From Aphanomyces cochlioides (taxonomy: Eukaryota; Oomycota; Saprolegniomycetes; Saprolegniales; Verrucalvaceae): a stretch of 64,000 nt of DNA. The notes below the pieces were generated by a model. That model saw nothing but the letters and a program-made list of their open reading frames with translations, made no database searches and was not told where the DNA came from. The DNA is taken from positions 1,116,001-1,180,000 of the forward strand of contig JAHQRK010000001.1 of assembly GCA_019828595.1 (NCBI GenBank), read 5' to 3'. The position numbers and the translations under genes are program-made. This document shows, piece by piece, positions 20,629 to 29,346 of this stretch; positions within the stretch are counted from its first letter, which is position 1, and each line of letters starts with the position of its first letter.

Positions 20629-22846
20629 TCCTCCCCGTGACGTCCGGCTGTCGTCGGGAAAGACGGCGCTGGAGGTCTTGAACTATCTGCTTGAAATGAA
20701 CGACGTGCTTGATGTTCTTTGCGAGTTCCCATGTTGCTTCGCTTTCAGGTTGGCCATGCCACTTGATGAGATATTCGAGCTTGCGATTGAATTGTCTCTG
20801 CTTCAAGAGGCGTTCGACGATGAAGAGTTCTTCACCAGTTGAGTCATCGAGTATGACGGGTGTTGCCTTGGGAATCGGTCGACTTGCAAATTTGAGATCG
20901 TTCGGTTGATAGTGTTTCAGGCGGTCGACATTGAAAACATCATGGAGTCTTGACATTGATCGAGGCGACTTCAGGCGCATTGCGTTTTCATTGATTTCTT
21001 CAATGACTTCAAAGGGGCCGATGAATCGGGGAACTAGCTTTGGACGCCCATTGCGATCTAATTGTTGTGCATGCTTCAAGGGCAAATCGCGGGTTGCAAG
21101 GAGTACTTGATCTCCAACTTTGAAAGTTATGTTTGAGCGCTTCTTGTCATTGAATGCCTTTTGTCTTGCTTGAGCCTTCTTCAAATTTTCTTGGTCAATC
21201 TTCAATATCTCTTGTCGTTCTTCAGAGAAGTTTTTGGCAAAGTCATTTGGAGGCATTATACTATCTATTACAGGGTTTCGCAAAGTTCTTCCAGTGTCGA
21301 TTTGAAATCGAGTGAGGCCAGTTGACGACTGAACAAGTCCTTGGTGAGCATACTCTATCGTGGGTAAATGGTCAACCCAATCTTCTCCAAGATAGGACAC
21401 TTGGTAACGTAGAGCATCTTCTAGTGTTCGATTTTGGCGTTCAGTTGCTCCATCAGCTTGAGCACGACCCGCAGTTGTCATGGCTTGCTTGATATTCATG
21501 ATTTGCATGAGGGACTTCCAGAAATTACTTGTAAATTTTGGGTCTCGATCACTGATGATCACGCTTGGTAAGCCATGGTGGCGAACAACATGATCGAAAA
21601 ACAACTTAGCCGTTTGCGGAGCATCGGCATTTGATTGAGTTGGAATGTACTTAGCTCTTTTTGACAATTTGTCAACAACAACTAAGATAGCATCGCACGA
21701 TTTGGATAGAGGTAGTCCAGTGATCCAGTCTGCTGAAATAGTATGCCAGCATTCGTTAGGGGCTTGAATCGGAATCATTTTGCCATTGGCACGAAGACTA
21801 TTTGTCTTGTATCGACTGCAAGTTTCACAAGTTGCAACATAAAGTTTGACATCTTCCAAGAGAGTATCCCAGTAATACCACTGAGAAATACTTAGCAATG
21901 TTCGTCTTGTTCCGGGATGCGCAGCAATGCTTGAGTCATGAGCTTGAGAAATAACTTCAGCGCGCAGGATAGCATCATTGGGAACATAAAGTCTCCATAC
22001 TTGATCTTTCGAACGAAGGAAGTACAAGTCATCTTTTTGAACATATTTGTCTTGTATAGCAACAGAGATGTCTTTCTTGTAAGCTTTAATGTATCGCTCT
22101 TTCGAGCCTTGATCCATTTCGACTGTTGAATACGAAATTTGTCTTGAATGATTGATTACAAGTCGTTGCGGAGTGGAAGCACATTTTTGACTTGACAGAT
22201 CCTCCCCCCAAAATGGAGTTCCAACGAGCTTGGTAAGTTCACGTGAAGGAAAACGGGATAAGTCAGGTGGAGTTTGCAAGGCATCAAGTCGTAGAGCGGC
22301 GTTTGCACAACGGATTCCGCAATTATGAACATAAATCATCGTCGCAAAGGTTGAGGCATCTCGTGGAGGTCGCGAAAGCGCATCGGCAACGACATTAAGT
22401 TTGCCAGGCCGATGATGCAACACAAAGTCAAACGCACTGAAGAAGTCGAGCCATCGAGTCAACTTAGGCGTGAGAATAGGAGTTTCCATGAACCATTTAC
22501 ACGTGGAGTTGTCCGTATAAATGTCGAATCGAGTACCATGAAGGTAGTGACGCCACTTGCCGAGTGCAAGCTTGATCGCGTAGAGTTCTTTTTCATGAGC
22601 AGGCCACTTGACTTCATGAGGGCCAAGTCGCTTAGACAAAAATGCGATCGGTCGATCATTGCTGTCCTTATCCAACTGGGATAGAACTGCTCCACAACAA
22701 TATCCTGAGGCATCAGTTGTTACGATGAAAGGCTTGTCGTAGTTGGGCAGTTGTAAAACTGGAGCTTGTTGAAATGCAATCTTGATCGTTAAAAAGGCTT
22801 GTCGCTGATCTTCAGTCCATGACCACGGCGTTTTTGGCTTCATCAA
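20624..22846 (-). CDS. Gypsy pol, 3' part: RNase H, integrase and chromodomain
   Basis: The open frame begins MMKPKTPWSWTEDQRQAF; it stays open upstream, back to about 22900, overlapping the end of the other large ORF. RNase H motifs: FIVTTDASGYCCGAVLSQLD, WPAHEKELYAIKLAL and HHRPGKLNVVADALSR. The zinc-binding part has HDSSIAAHPGTRRTLL with CETCSRYK. Integrase motifs: ISADWITGLPLSKSCDAIL, IISDRDPKFTSNFWKSL and GRAQADGATERQNRTLEDAL, giving the D-D-E triad. The C-terminal chromodomain reads IVERLLKQRQFNRKLEYLIK then WHGQPESEATWELAKNI. The stop at 20624 overlaps the polypurine tract and LTR start. Confidence 0.9.
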   Translation of the reverse strand: MMKPKTPWSWTEDQRQAFLTIKIAFQQAPVLQLPNYDKPFIVTTDASGYCCGAVLSQLDKDSNDRPIAFLSKRLGPHEVKWPAHEKELYAIKLALGKWRHYLHGTRFDIYTDNSTCKWFMETPILTPKLTRWLDFFSAFDFVLHHRPGKLNVVADALSRPPRDASTFATMIYVHNCGIRCANAALRLDALQTPPDLSRFPSRELTKLVGTPFWGEDLSSQKCASTPQRLVINHSRQISYSTVEMDQGSKERYIKAYKKDISVAIQDKYVQKDDLYFLRSKDQVWRLYVPNDAILRAEVISQAHDSSIAAHPGTRRTLLSISQWYYWDTLLEDVKLYVATCETCSRYKTNSLRANGKMIPIQAPNECWHTISADWITGLPLSKSCDAILVVVDKLSKRAKYIPTQSNADAPQTAKLFFDHVVRHHGLPSVIISDRDPKFTSNFWKSLMQIMNIKQAMTTAGRAQADGATERQNRTLEDALRYQVSYLGEDWVDHLPTIEYAHQGLVQSSTGLTRFQIDTGRTLRNPVIDSIMPPNDFAKNFSEERQEILKIDQENLKKAQARQKAFNDKKRSNITFKVGDQVLLATRDLPLKHAQQLDRNGRPKLVPRFIGPFEVIEEINENAMRLKSPRSMSRLHDVFNVDRLKHYQPNDLKFASRPIPKATPVILDDSTGEELFIVERLLKQRQFNRKLEYLIKWHGQPESEATWELAKNIKHVVHFKQIVQDLQRRLSRRQPDVTGRM

Positions 22847-22851
22847 TTCAC

Positions 22852-25377
22852 TTAAAGGGCGGACAATGTCCGAAAACTTCGGACTAAATTTCTGTAAAAG
22901 CTCGCAAATCCGATGAAACTCACTAAGTCTTTAGTGCACTTAGGTTCAGCCCATTGTTCGATTGCACGAACTTTTGACTTGTCAACGTGTAAGCCGTCTT
23001 TGGAAATTGTGTGGCCGAGAAAATCGACTGAGTCGAGGGCAAAGGCACACTTAGACGGACGAGCGTACAACTTTTCAGCTCGTAAAACATCGCAAATTGC
23101 TTGAAGGTGATGGATGTGGTCGTCGATTGACTTAGAGAAAACACAGATATCATCCATGTATACAACGGCAAAGGGGAATTTATCGAAGAGGCGACGCATA
23201 AGTCGGTACCAAATTCCTGGCATTCCGGCCATTCCCGTGGGAGCAACAACCCATTCATAGACTTCTCGATGAGTACGAAAGGCTGTGTATTTCCTTGCTT
23301 TTGGTTCAACAAGCATTTGGTGATATCCAGACGCTAAGTCGATCTTCGTAAAGACTTTGCTTCCATGCATGCGATCAAATAAGTCTTCGATGTTTGGCAA
23401 AGGGATCTTTGGGATCACCGTTTGCGAGTTGACATATCGGTAGTCAAGAACCCAACGTATTGGAGTGTCGGGAGTCGCTGTTCTCAGGCATTCGCTTCTT
23501 GACTTCATTTGGCCGTTTTCATCTTTCTTGGGGACTCCAAAGATATTCGAAACCCAGTCGCTGTTGGACAATTGAATCCATCCTTTTCTTTCAAGTTCGC
23601 TGATGAACTTGTCCAGAGATGCTTGCTCGACTTGAGATAGACGAAAAGGTGGTCGATATTGTGGCTTGGCATCTGGACGCATGGTCAAATCGAATTCAAT
23701 TCCTCGTGTTGGAGGCAGTGCGTCGGGAAGTTCTTTAGGAAACACATCTTTATACTTTGTTAGGAGTGTTTTGATGGCAGGGTGAAGGTTTTCTTGAACT
23801 TCCTTGACTGTCGTAATCTTGAGAATCCATCCGTCGCTTGAGTTGTCGCTTTCTTCCTTGACTACACTTCCATTGATCGATAAAATCTTGTGATTTCTCC
23901 AATCCACTATGGGATTAAAGCGATGGAACCATGGTTGTCCCAAAATCACGTCAAAGTTCTTCGAACCCAGATCCCATTCCGTAAACGGTAAGTTGGGAAA
24001 AGACATTCCTTCGAGAACGAGAGAACCTTCAGCTTCATTTACTCGTTTTACGCCAGAGTTTTGTCCGTCAAATCTTTCAATGATGGCTTCTTTTTCCCGA
24101 ATGACTTGATCACAGAGGCCAGGACAGCACAAAAGGTTTGTAGCACCGCTGTCAATTAAAATCTTTACTGGCTTTCCATCCAGTTGACCTTCTGAAATCA
24201 TCAGTTGATTTTCCGTTGGGACTTCCTTGTACTTGCTTTGAGCAACGTGCGTGTTGATCACTTCAATTTCTTCTTCTTCATCGCTGTCTTCGGCTTCTTG
24301 AACTTGAACATTGTGTTGTCGGTTAGTTGGACGAGATGATTGTGTTCCAGAGAAAGTCGCTGCTCCGTTGTTGTGGTTTGAACTGCGGAAATTGTTGTTT
24401 TGGTTGTTCTGGTGAAACCGTTGAGAGCTTCGGCAGACATTGGCTAGATGGCCTACTCGGCCGCACTTGTAGCAGGTTCGAGGACCACGCTGAGAGTTTC
24501 GATTCATTTGCGCGTTATCGACTTCCATGTCATATTCGTCACGCTCTGGCTGCGGTTGACGGAAGGAAGAAAAATGTCTTGAGTCTTGATTGTTTGGTCG
24601 TTGTCGCTGGTCATTGCCTTGGTGATTGCGTTGGAATCGTGGTCTGTGGTGTTGGTCACGGCGTTGCTGGTGGCGGGAGTCTCTTCCATTGTTTCTGAGA
24701 GTGAAACTATGCGCTCGCTCAAAGTCTAGAGCTACTTGAATGGCTTCGGTTACTGATTCACATCTTCTATATTGATCTTCTTCTCTTGTTCTTGTTCGTA
24801 GGCCGCGTTGGAAAAAGGATATCTTGTCGCGCTCGGTCATGTCTTGGACTTGAGTGCAAATACGGCGGAACTTGCCGTAATAGTCCATTAAATTGGCGCG
24901 GTTAGCTTGCTTCAACTCGTAGAGTTGGTCGCGGATGCGGTCTTGTAAGTCATCGGGCTCGAATTCATATCGGAGTTCTTCTTCGAGTTCGAGGAGTGTT
25001 TTTGGTGGTTCGCCACTTGTGCGTAGGCGGTCTTGATACCAGGCTGCTGCTAAGCCCCGAAAGTTGGCTACGACCATGGCAATGCATCTTGTATGCGTCT
25101 CTTGATTCAGTTTAGGGTCGATGTTTTTCGCCTTGAAATATGTGTTTACTTGATGTATGTATAGACTTATGCTTTCGTCCATTCTTCCGTGATACTTCGG
25201 CATTGTGAGGCCTTCAACTTTGTATTCTTGACCACGTCGACTTTCTTCATGTCGCTTGTTGCTTTCTTTTTGGACTTGAACTTGAAGGGATTGTGTCTTG
25301 GAGACTTCTTCCAAATTTTTCTCTAATCTATGAATTGTTTCTAACATTGTTGCAAATAATTGCTCTAATTCTACCAT
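22852..25377 (-). CDS. Gypsy gag, protease and reverse transcriptase
   Basis: ATG at 25377 starts a helical gag (MVELEQLFATMLETIHRLEK) with the retrotransposon gag core LAAAWYQDRLRTSGE to FFQRGLRTRTREE (residues about 110-210). A CCHC knuckle, CYKCGRVGHLANVC, lies near residue 300 and the aspartic protease motif ILIDSGATNLLC near residue 408. Reverse transcriptase follows with FTKIDLASGYHQM, TGMAGMPGIWYRLM and the active site VVYMDDICVFSKS near residue 765. The frame stops just after SFYRNLVRSF, where a one-base shift would continue into the downstream ORF near 22875. Whether that is a mutation, an assembly error or programmed frameshifting cannot be told from one copy. Confidence 0.88.
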   Translation of the reverse strand: MVELEQLFATMLETIHRLEKNLEEVSKTQSLQVQVQKESNKRHEESRRGQEYKVEGLTMPKYHGRMDESISLYIHQVNTYFKAKNIDPKLNQETHTRCIAMVVANFRGLAAAWYQDRLRTSGEPPKTLLELEEELRYEFEPDDLQDRIRDQLYELKQANRANLMDYYGKFRRICTQVQDMTERDKISFFQRGLRTRTREEDQYRRCESVTEAIQVALDFERAHSFTLRNNGRDSRHQQRRDQHHRPRFQRNHQGNDQRQRPNNQDSRHFSSFRQPQPERDEYDMEVDNAQMNRNSQRGPRTCYKCGRVGHLANVCRSSQRFHQNNQNNNFRSSNHNNGAATFSGTQSSRPTNRQHNVQVQEAEDSDEEEEIEVINTHVAQSKYKEVPTENQLMISEGQLDGKPVKILIDSGATNLLCCPGLCDQVIREKEAIIERFDGQNSGVKRVNEAEGSLVLEGMSFPNLPFTEWDLGSKNFDVILGQPWFHRFNPIVDWRNHKILSINGSVVKEESDNSSDGWILKITTVKEVQENLHPAIKTLLTKYKDVFPKELPDALPPTRGIEFDLTMRPDAKPQYRPPFRLSQVEQASLDKFISELERKGWIQLSNSDWVSNIFGVPKKDENGQMKSRSECLRTATPDTPIRWVLDYRYVNSQTVIPKIPLPNIEDLFDRMHGSKVFTKIDLASGYHQMLVEPKARKYTAFRTHREVYEWVVAPTGMAGMPGIWYRLMRRLFDKFPFAVVYMDDICVFSKSIDDHIHHLQAICDVLRAEKLYARPSKCAFALDSVDFLGHTISKDGLHVDKSKVRAIEQWAEPKCTKDLVSFIGFASFYRNLVRSFRTLSAL

Positions 25378-25498
25378 CTTTTTTTCCTGATATTATTTTT
25401 TTGAAAGTGTTTTGTTTTGAATTCTTTTTCTAACTTTGTTCTATTTTCTTTTTTTGCTGTCTTTTTTGTTTTCTTAAAAAGACTAAGCTATTCTTTTT

Positions 25499-25873
25499 CT
25501 ATTTTTGACTTTTCTTCGCCTTCGACTTGGATTTCGCTTTTTCTTGATTTTGATTGGCTGCTTTCTTCTTGAGGTGGGCTGCGCGGTAATTGATGATGTC
25601 GCGGTCGAGCGTCCCACTGATCAGATTTTCGACTTGAGTGTTGCGCCGGATAAGGTTATCCGTAAGAGCTTGAAGTACGTTGCGCGCGTCGGAGTTTTTT
25701 GCTTCAGGGATTAGGGCACGCAGTTTCTTGATGACCACGCTTTGGAACGAGCAGAGTCGGTAGATGTCAGCACGCAACTTGATCGCTTCGCTGGGAGTCG
25801 AGAACAAATCCGCGATAGATTCGGCATCCGCTAATTGGTGTACGCTTGAAACGCGATTGTTGCTTCTAGGCAT
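25499..25873 (-). CDS. Small basic helical ORF upstream of gypsy gag
   Basis: ATG 25873 opens a 124-codon frame, MPRSNNRVSSVHQLADAESI, on the same strand as gag and about 120 bp upstream of it. The middle is helical (YRLCSFQSVVIKKLRALIPE; NLIRRNTQVENLISGTLDRD) and the end is strongly basic (AHLKKKAANQNQEKAKSKSK). No domain is recognised. Standard gypsy elements have no separate ORF before gag. Its segment KKLRALI...LIRR...LDRD resembles KKFKDTI...LLRQ...LDRT in the ORF upstream of the copia gag at 35168. It could be a captured host exon, an RNA- or DNA-binding accessory protein, or a chance ORF. Confidence 0.5.
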   Translation of the reverse strand: MPRSNNRVSSVHQLADAESIADLFSTPSEAIKLRADIYRLCSFQSVVIKKLRALIPEAKNSDARNVLQALTDNLIRRNTQVENLISGTLDRDIINYRAAHLKKKAANQNQEKAKSKSKAKKSQK

Positions 25874-26937
25874 CTATAGATCACTCTTAGACTGTGTATG
25901 GATTATTCACAAGACTAGTACTTTACTCCTTCAGTCGAGTGGCGATTCTGCTCAAAAGAGAGTAACAACGCGGACCCACTCGTGGAGAAATACTGTGATG
26001 TCGAGTAAAATGACCACACAACCGCTTCGAGAAGACAGTTGAAATACCTTGGCAACCAAGGTTGAGGGACAGGGACAGAGAGGGACACCCAGGGACAGAG
26101 GGGAAAAGGTAAAGGCAACCGAATGATTCAATTCCTACAACGAGGTAGTTTATGCATGACGGCTTGTTTAGTCGCTTGCCTCCAAGTTTCAAGGTTCCTA
26201 ACGGGACTGTGCATCAAATGTGGTTGTTGTGGTGCTGCGGCAGCCCGGCGAAAGAGATTCCCCCATTGCGTTTGCTTCACTCAAAAGACATGCCTAATTG
26301 TGATTGTCAAAGGCGGATGAGTGATTTGAGATACCTCATGCTTCGGATTGAACGCGAAGCTCGTCAAACACGGCTGCATGGTCCAATATCCAATGAAGTT
26401 GAAGCGAGTCGAGTCTTCATGGCTTGCAAGGACGCGATTGTCATTCCAAACAGCACTAGAGGACGATCTGGCCAGCTTGGATGGAGGACCGTTGTCAACT
26501 TGTTGAGGAAAAACTCCAATTGAATAAATGCTTCTATTGTTTTATTGTCTTTGCTGACGTTAAAGCCTCATTACTCATACGTTTTTATTGTTCCCACAAT
26601 TGTCCCACAAATTCCGACGAAGAGTCATTTCCCATGAGCTTGCTCTAGAGTAAGTTATTCGAGTAATTCAATCAAAACATGGAATGTTTATTATGCATTG
26701 AGCTTACGCCTGTTCCTTCTTGATGATCTCTTGCACATCGCATTGAGCATTCGGCTTACTCTTGTTCCTTCTCCATGATCTCTTGGACATCACATATGCC
26801 CCATAGCTCAGCGTTTTCTTTCAAAAATATCTGCTGCTCGAAAGTCTGCGGAGAAGGCGGTCAGAGAGGGCCCATTTGGTTAGGGAAAATAGACGTTCAC
26901 ACATGTTGGACGTCGGACGTATGAAGCGGCAGTCTAA
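25874..26937. other. Region between gypsy and Harbinger elements
   Basis: Contains a G-rich run of GGGACAG-type short repeats at about 26065-26105 and the small ORF annotated at 26152-26523. Two related sentences of DNA, each with TTGATGATCTCTTG- or CCATGATCTCTTGG-like text plus CTTGTTCCTTCT, occur near 26705-26740 and 26750-26790 as an imperfect direct repeat. I see no LTR matching 20628 and nothing else. Confidence 0.4.
26152..26523 (+). CDS. Hypothetical protein, possible fragment of an oomycete repeat-associated family
   Basis: A 123-codon frame with plausible protein composition: SRLPPSFKVPNGTVHQMWLL, then CCGSPAKEIPPLRLLHSKDM and RRMSDLRYLMLRIEREARQ. I have an impression of a recurring oomycete domain with 'PPLR' and 'RLSDxRxLM' motifs that is often found near mobile elements, but I cannot confirm it. 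Upstream codons do not extend it clearly, so it may be a fragment. It sits between two transposable elements. Confidence 0.4.
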   Translation: MHDGLFSRLPPSFKVPNGTVHQMWLLWCCGSPAKEIPPLRLLHSKDMPNCDCQRRMSDLRYLMLRIEREARQTRLHGPISNEVEASRVFMACKDAIVIPNSTRGRSGQLGWRTVVNLLRKNSN

Positions 26938-26961
26938 GAGCATCTCCAGTCGGGGTTTGTA
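26938..26961 (+). repeat. Harbinger left terminal inverted repeat
   Basis: GAGCATCTCCAGTCGGGGTT and following TGTA. It pairs with the reverse complement of 29323-29346, differing at two positions after GAGCATCTCCAGTC. Confidence 0.88.
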
Positions 26962-27059
26962 TTGTAACGTGTATAAAAACGGAAGGTGACGATGATTGGC
27001 TAGTAGGAAATACAAACTCATCGCCATCGGTTTGTACACACTCGAGGGAGTTGCTATCG

Positions 27060-28417
27060 ATGAAGAACAGCGACTTGGAGTCTGACGAAGAGCTTTGCTT
27101 TCTGCTTGAAGATGAAGACAATTTGCTCGACATAGTCGCTTTTTGTGCAAGCAACGAGGATGAAAAGAACAGATCAAGACTTGGGAGAATCAAATCGTTT
27201 CCAAGAGAAACTGAACTTGGCCATGAAAATCTCATGCGAGATTATCTAGGAGACAGCCCCGTTTTCGATGCGAACACATTCAAGTACGAATAGACGGCTG
27301 GACAAATATCATCATGTGATTAGGCGACGATATAGAATGAGTTTGGCGTTGTTTCGACGCTTAATTGAGGAGCTGCCACATGTAGAACCGAGGCTCACGA
27401 GGCAGCGTGATGCTGTCGGGAAATTTGGAGCAACTAAAACCCAAAAGATTGCTGCATGTATACACTCTATGGCGTACGGAGTGGCATCAGATGCGGTTGA
27501 CGAGTACTTTCGCATAGCAGAATCAACAATGAGCGATCTACTCAAGGCATTTTGCAACGCCGTCATCACAGTATATGAACCGGAATATTTGAGGCATCCA
27601 AATGAGAGCGAAATACTGAGGATTCAAAACGACAATGCGTCTCGTGGATTTCCTGGGATGCTTGGGTCCCTCGATTGTATGCATTGGGGGTGGAAGAACT
27701 GCCCAAAGGCGTGGGCAGGTCAGGTAGATTGTGTGTAGGAATTTTGCTATCTCACTTGCTGTTTAGATGAAAGGAAAGAATAGAACTGCAAGCCTAATAC
27801 TAGAAGTTGTGGTCACGCAAGATTTACGCATTTGGCACTATCATTTTGGAATGCCGGGGTCGTGCAATGATTTGAATGTTCTCGATCGCTCGCTGCTTCT
27901 TGATGGATATTTTGCGGACGTCTCGACTGCCTCTGGGTTTTCGCTGCGTGGAAGAGCATATACAAGGGGATACTGTTTGACTGACGGAATATATCCCAAT
28001 TGGCCAGTCTTTGTTAAGACCATTTCATCTCCCGACAATGAAAAGAAGAAGCTCTTTGCAAATAAACAAGAAGCAGCTAGAAAGGATGTCGAACGTGCTT
28101 TTGGCGTTCTACAATCCAAATGGCACATCATCACAGAGCCAAGTCATCTTTGGTACAGAGATGACATGGCGTTGGTGATGCGCGCGTGTGAAATTCTCCA
28201 CAACATGATAATTGAAGACAACCAAGCGAGTGTAGAAGACGACCAAGCGATAGCGCCAAATGCATTTGAGATTACTGCGGCTGTGCCTCGAGCTCAAGTC
28301 AGTGTCACAACGGCCACAGCTCAAATCATTGAAATGCAGGACGAATCAGTTGCAAAGCTCTTGCAACGTGATCTAATAGATCATTTGTGGGAGATTGAAG
28401 GCACGGCTCTTGTTTAG
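27060..28417 (+). CDS. PIF/Harbinger transposase (DDE_Tnp_4)
   Basis: Three exons. Exon 1 (27060-27283) starts MKNSDLESDEELCFLLEDED. Intron 27284-27323 is 40 bp, and its removal joins VFDANTFK to RRYRMSLALFRRLIEELPH. Intron 27724-27766 is 43 bp and joins the end of exon 2 (…AWAGQ) to MKGKNRTASLILEVV. The total is about 424 residues. Exon 2 has GFPGMLGSLDCMHWGWKNCP (first Asp of the catalytic triad) and exon 3 has FGMPGSCNDLNVL (second Asp) and KDVERAFGVLQSKWHII (Glu), so the D-D-E set is complete. Together with matching ends this could be an active element. Confidence 0.92.
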
Positions 28418-28526
28418 TCATGTAATCGAATAAGACTGATGTACATTAGATATCACACGCAAAATCGTTCGAGGTAGTCTTTGCCTTGTCGTTTAGATTA
28501 GCAATACTACAAAATCTAGAATGCAT

Positions 28527-29173
28527 CTACTCTAAATTTCCACCGAGTGTTTCTCGGAGAAGCTGTTGCTTGACACGTTCCAGATTCTCAATGTCGTTGC
28601 TTTGAGTGAGAAGTTTGATCAACATGGATTGGCGAAAGAGATTGTTCTTCTCAATTTGAGCATTTGCAATCATAACAAGTCCCCCATTTTGATCCTTTGC
28701 GGACTTGGAACCTCTGGGCGCTCCTCTCGCTCATTTGAAGCGTCAATCTTGCATGTTGGATCCTCACCGAGGCTTGCCCTTTTGCCAAGGCGGACCGGCT
28801 TCCATTTTGGGGACACGACTAGAAGTCGCCACGGTTCAACATAGACGAACTCTTCGTTCTCGATGTTCATATACATCGTCATTGCAGCTTCAACCGCATC
28901 TTCCTCAGTGTATCCACTCTGGTCAATCCTTTGAACACGCTCGTGATAGCCACAGAACTTTTGCACGCTGCGTTGCATAACGACCCATTGATTCTTCAAA
29001 GCCTGGAGAGTCCTCGTCTTATCACTTATTTGGTCTTGCCACTTCGAATGCACACTCCTCCAAAATGTTTCCAGCTTCATGTCAGCACCGACGCTTGCAT
29101 CTTCAGACGTCGCGAGCCAGCATTTGGCGAGGAACACGCACTCACGGCTGCTCCATGACTTCCCCTTTCCCAT
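28527..29173 (-). pseudogene. Harbinger Myb/SANT-like DNA-binding protein with a probable frameshift
   Basis: The start is ATG 29173 (MGKGKSWSSRECVFLAKCWL). The SANT/Myb-like region continues through FWRSVHSKWQDQISDKTRTL and KNQWVVMQRSVQKFCGYHE. Harbinger elements encode such a partner, which carries the transposase to the nucleus and to the ends. The frame ends at 28670, but a neighbouring frame from about 28715 reads GSKSAKDQNGGLVMIANAQI and ends in RVKQQLLRETLGGNLE with a stop at 28527-28529. This looks like the missing C terminus, reached by a one-base shift near 28715-28725. It lies convergent to the transposase. Confidence 0.72.
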
Positions 29174-29322
29174 GATATGAGCGAACTTCCCAAGTTTGTA
29201 ACCTGGTCAACCAGTTTATATTTTTTCAATTTTACAAACGGAAATGTCGCAAATTTGCCAAATTTACAAATAGAAACCTCGACTGGAGTTGAAATTTTTC
29301 TTTTTCAGTTTGCAATTACCGT

Positions 29323-29346
29323 TACAAACCAGGACTGGAGATGCTC
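29323..29346 (-). repeat. Harbinger right terminal inverted repeat
   Basis: Read on the minus strand it is GAGCATCTCCAGTCCTGGTT followed by TGTA, matching the left end at 26938. It is followed on the plus strand by the TAA target duplicate at 29347-29349. Confidence 0.88.

Larger units (their letters stand above)
20624..25873 (-). mobile_element. Ty3/gypsy LTR retrotransposon, chromovirus type
   Basis: Minus-strand order is small leader ORF, gag with zinc knuckle, protease, reverse transcriptase, RNase H, HHCC zinc finger, integrase and C-terminal chromodomain. This order is Ty3/gypsy, and the chromodomain marks a chromovirus-like clade, in which the domain targets integration to marked chromatin. 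One frame break separates the two large ORFs. A polypurine tract and LTR start are visible at the 3' end, but no matching 5' LTR or primer binding site could be found upstream of 25873. The element therefore may be truncated or rearranged at its 5' end. Confidence 0.85.
26938..29346. mobile_element. PIF/Harbinger DNA transposon with TIRs and TAA duplication
   Basis: Terminal inverted repeats start GAGCATCTCCAGTC at 26938 and, in reverse complement, at 29346. They agree over about 24 bp with two mismatches. Flanking TAA triplets at 26935-26937 and 29347-29349 match the 3-bp target duplication typical of the superfamily. Inside lie a DDE transposase (27060-28417, plus) and a Myb/SANT-like protein (28527-29173, minus), the standard two-gene set. 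Total length is 2409 bp. The transposase appears intact; the Myb-like gene has a probable frameshift. Confidence 0.9.

Noticed and set aside
26065..26105. GGGACAG-rich run considered as a G-quadruplex or satellite
   Set aside because: Too short and irregular, with few true G-tracts, to claim either.
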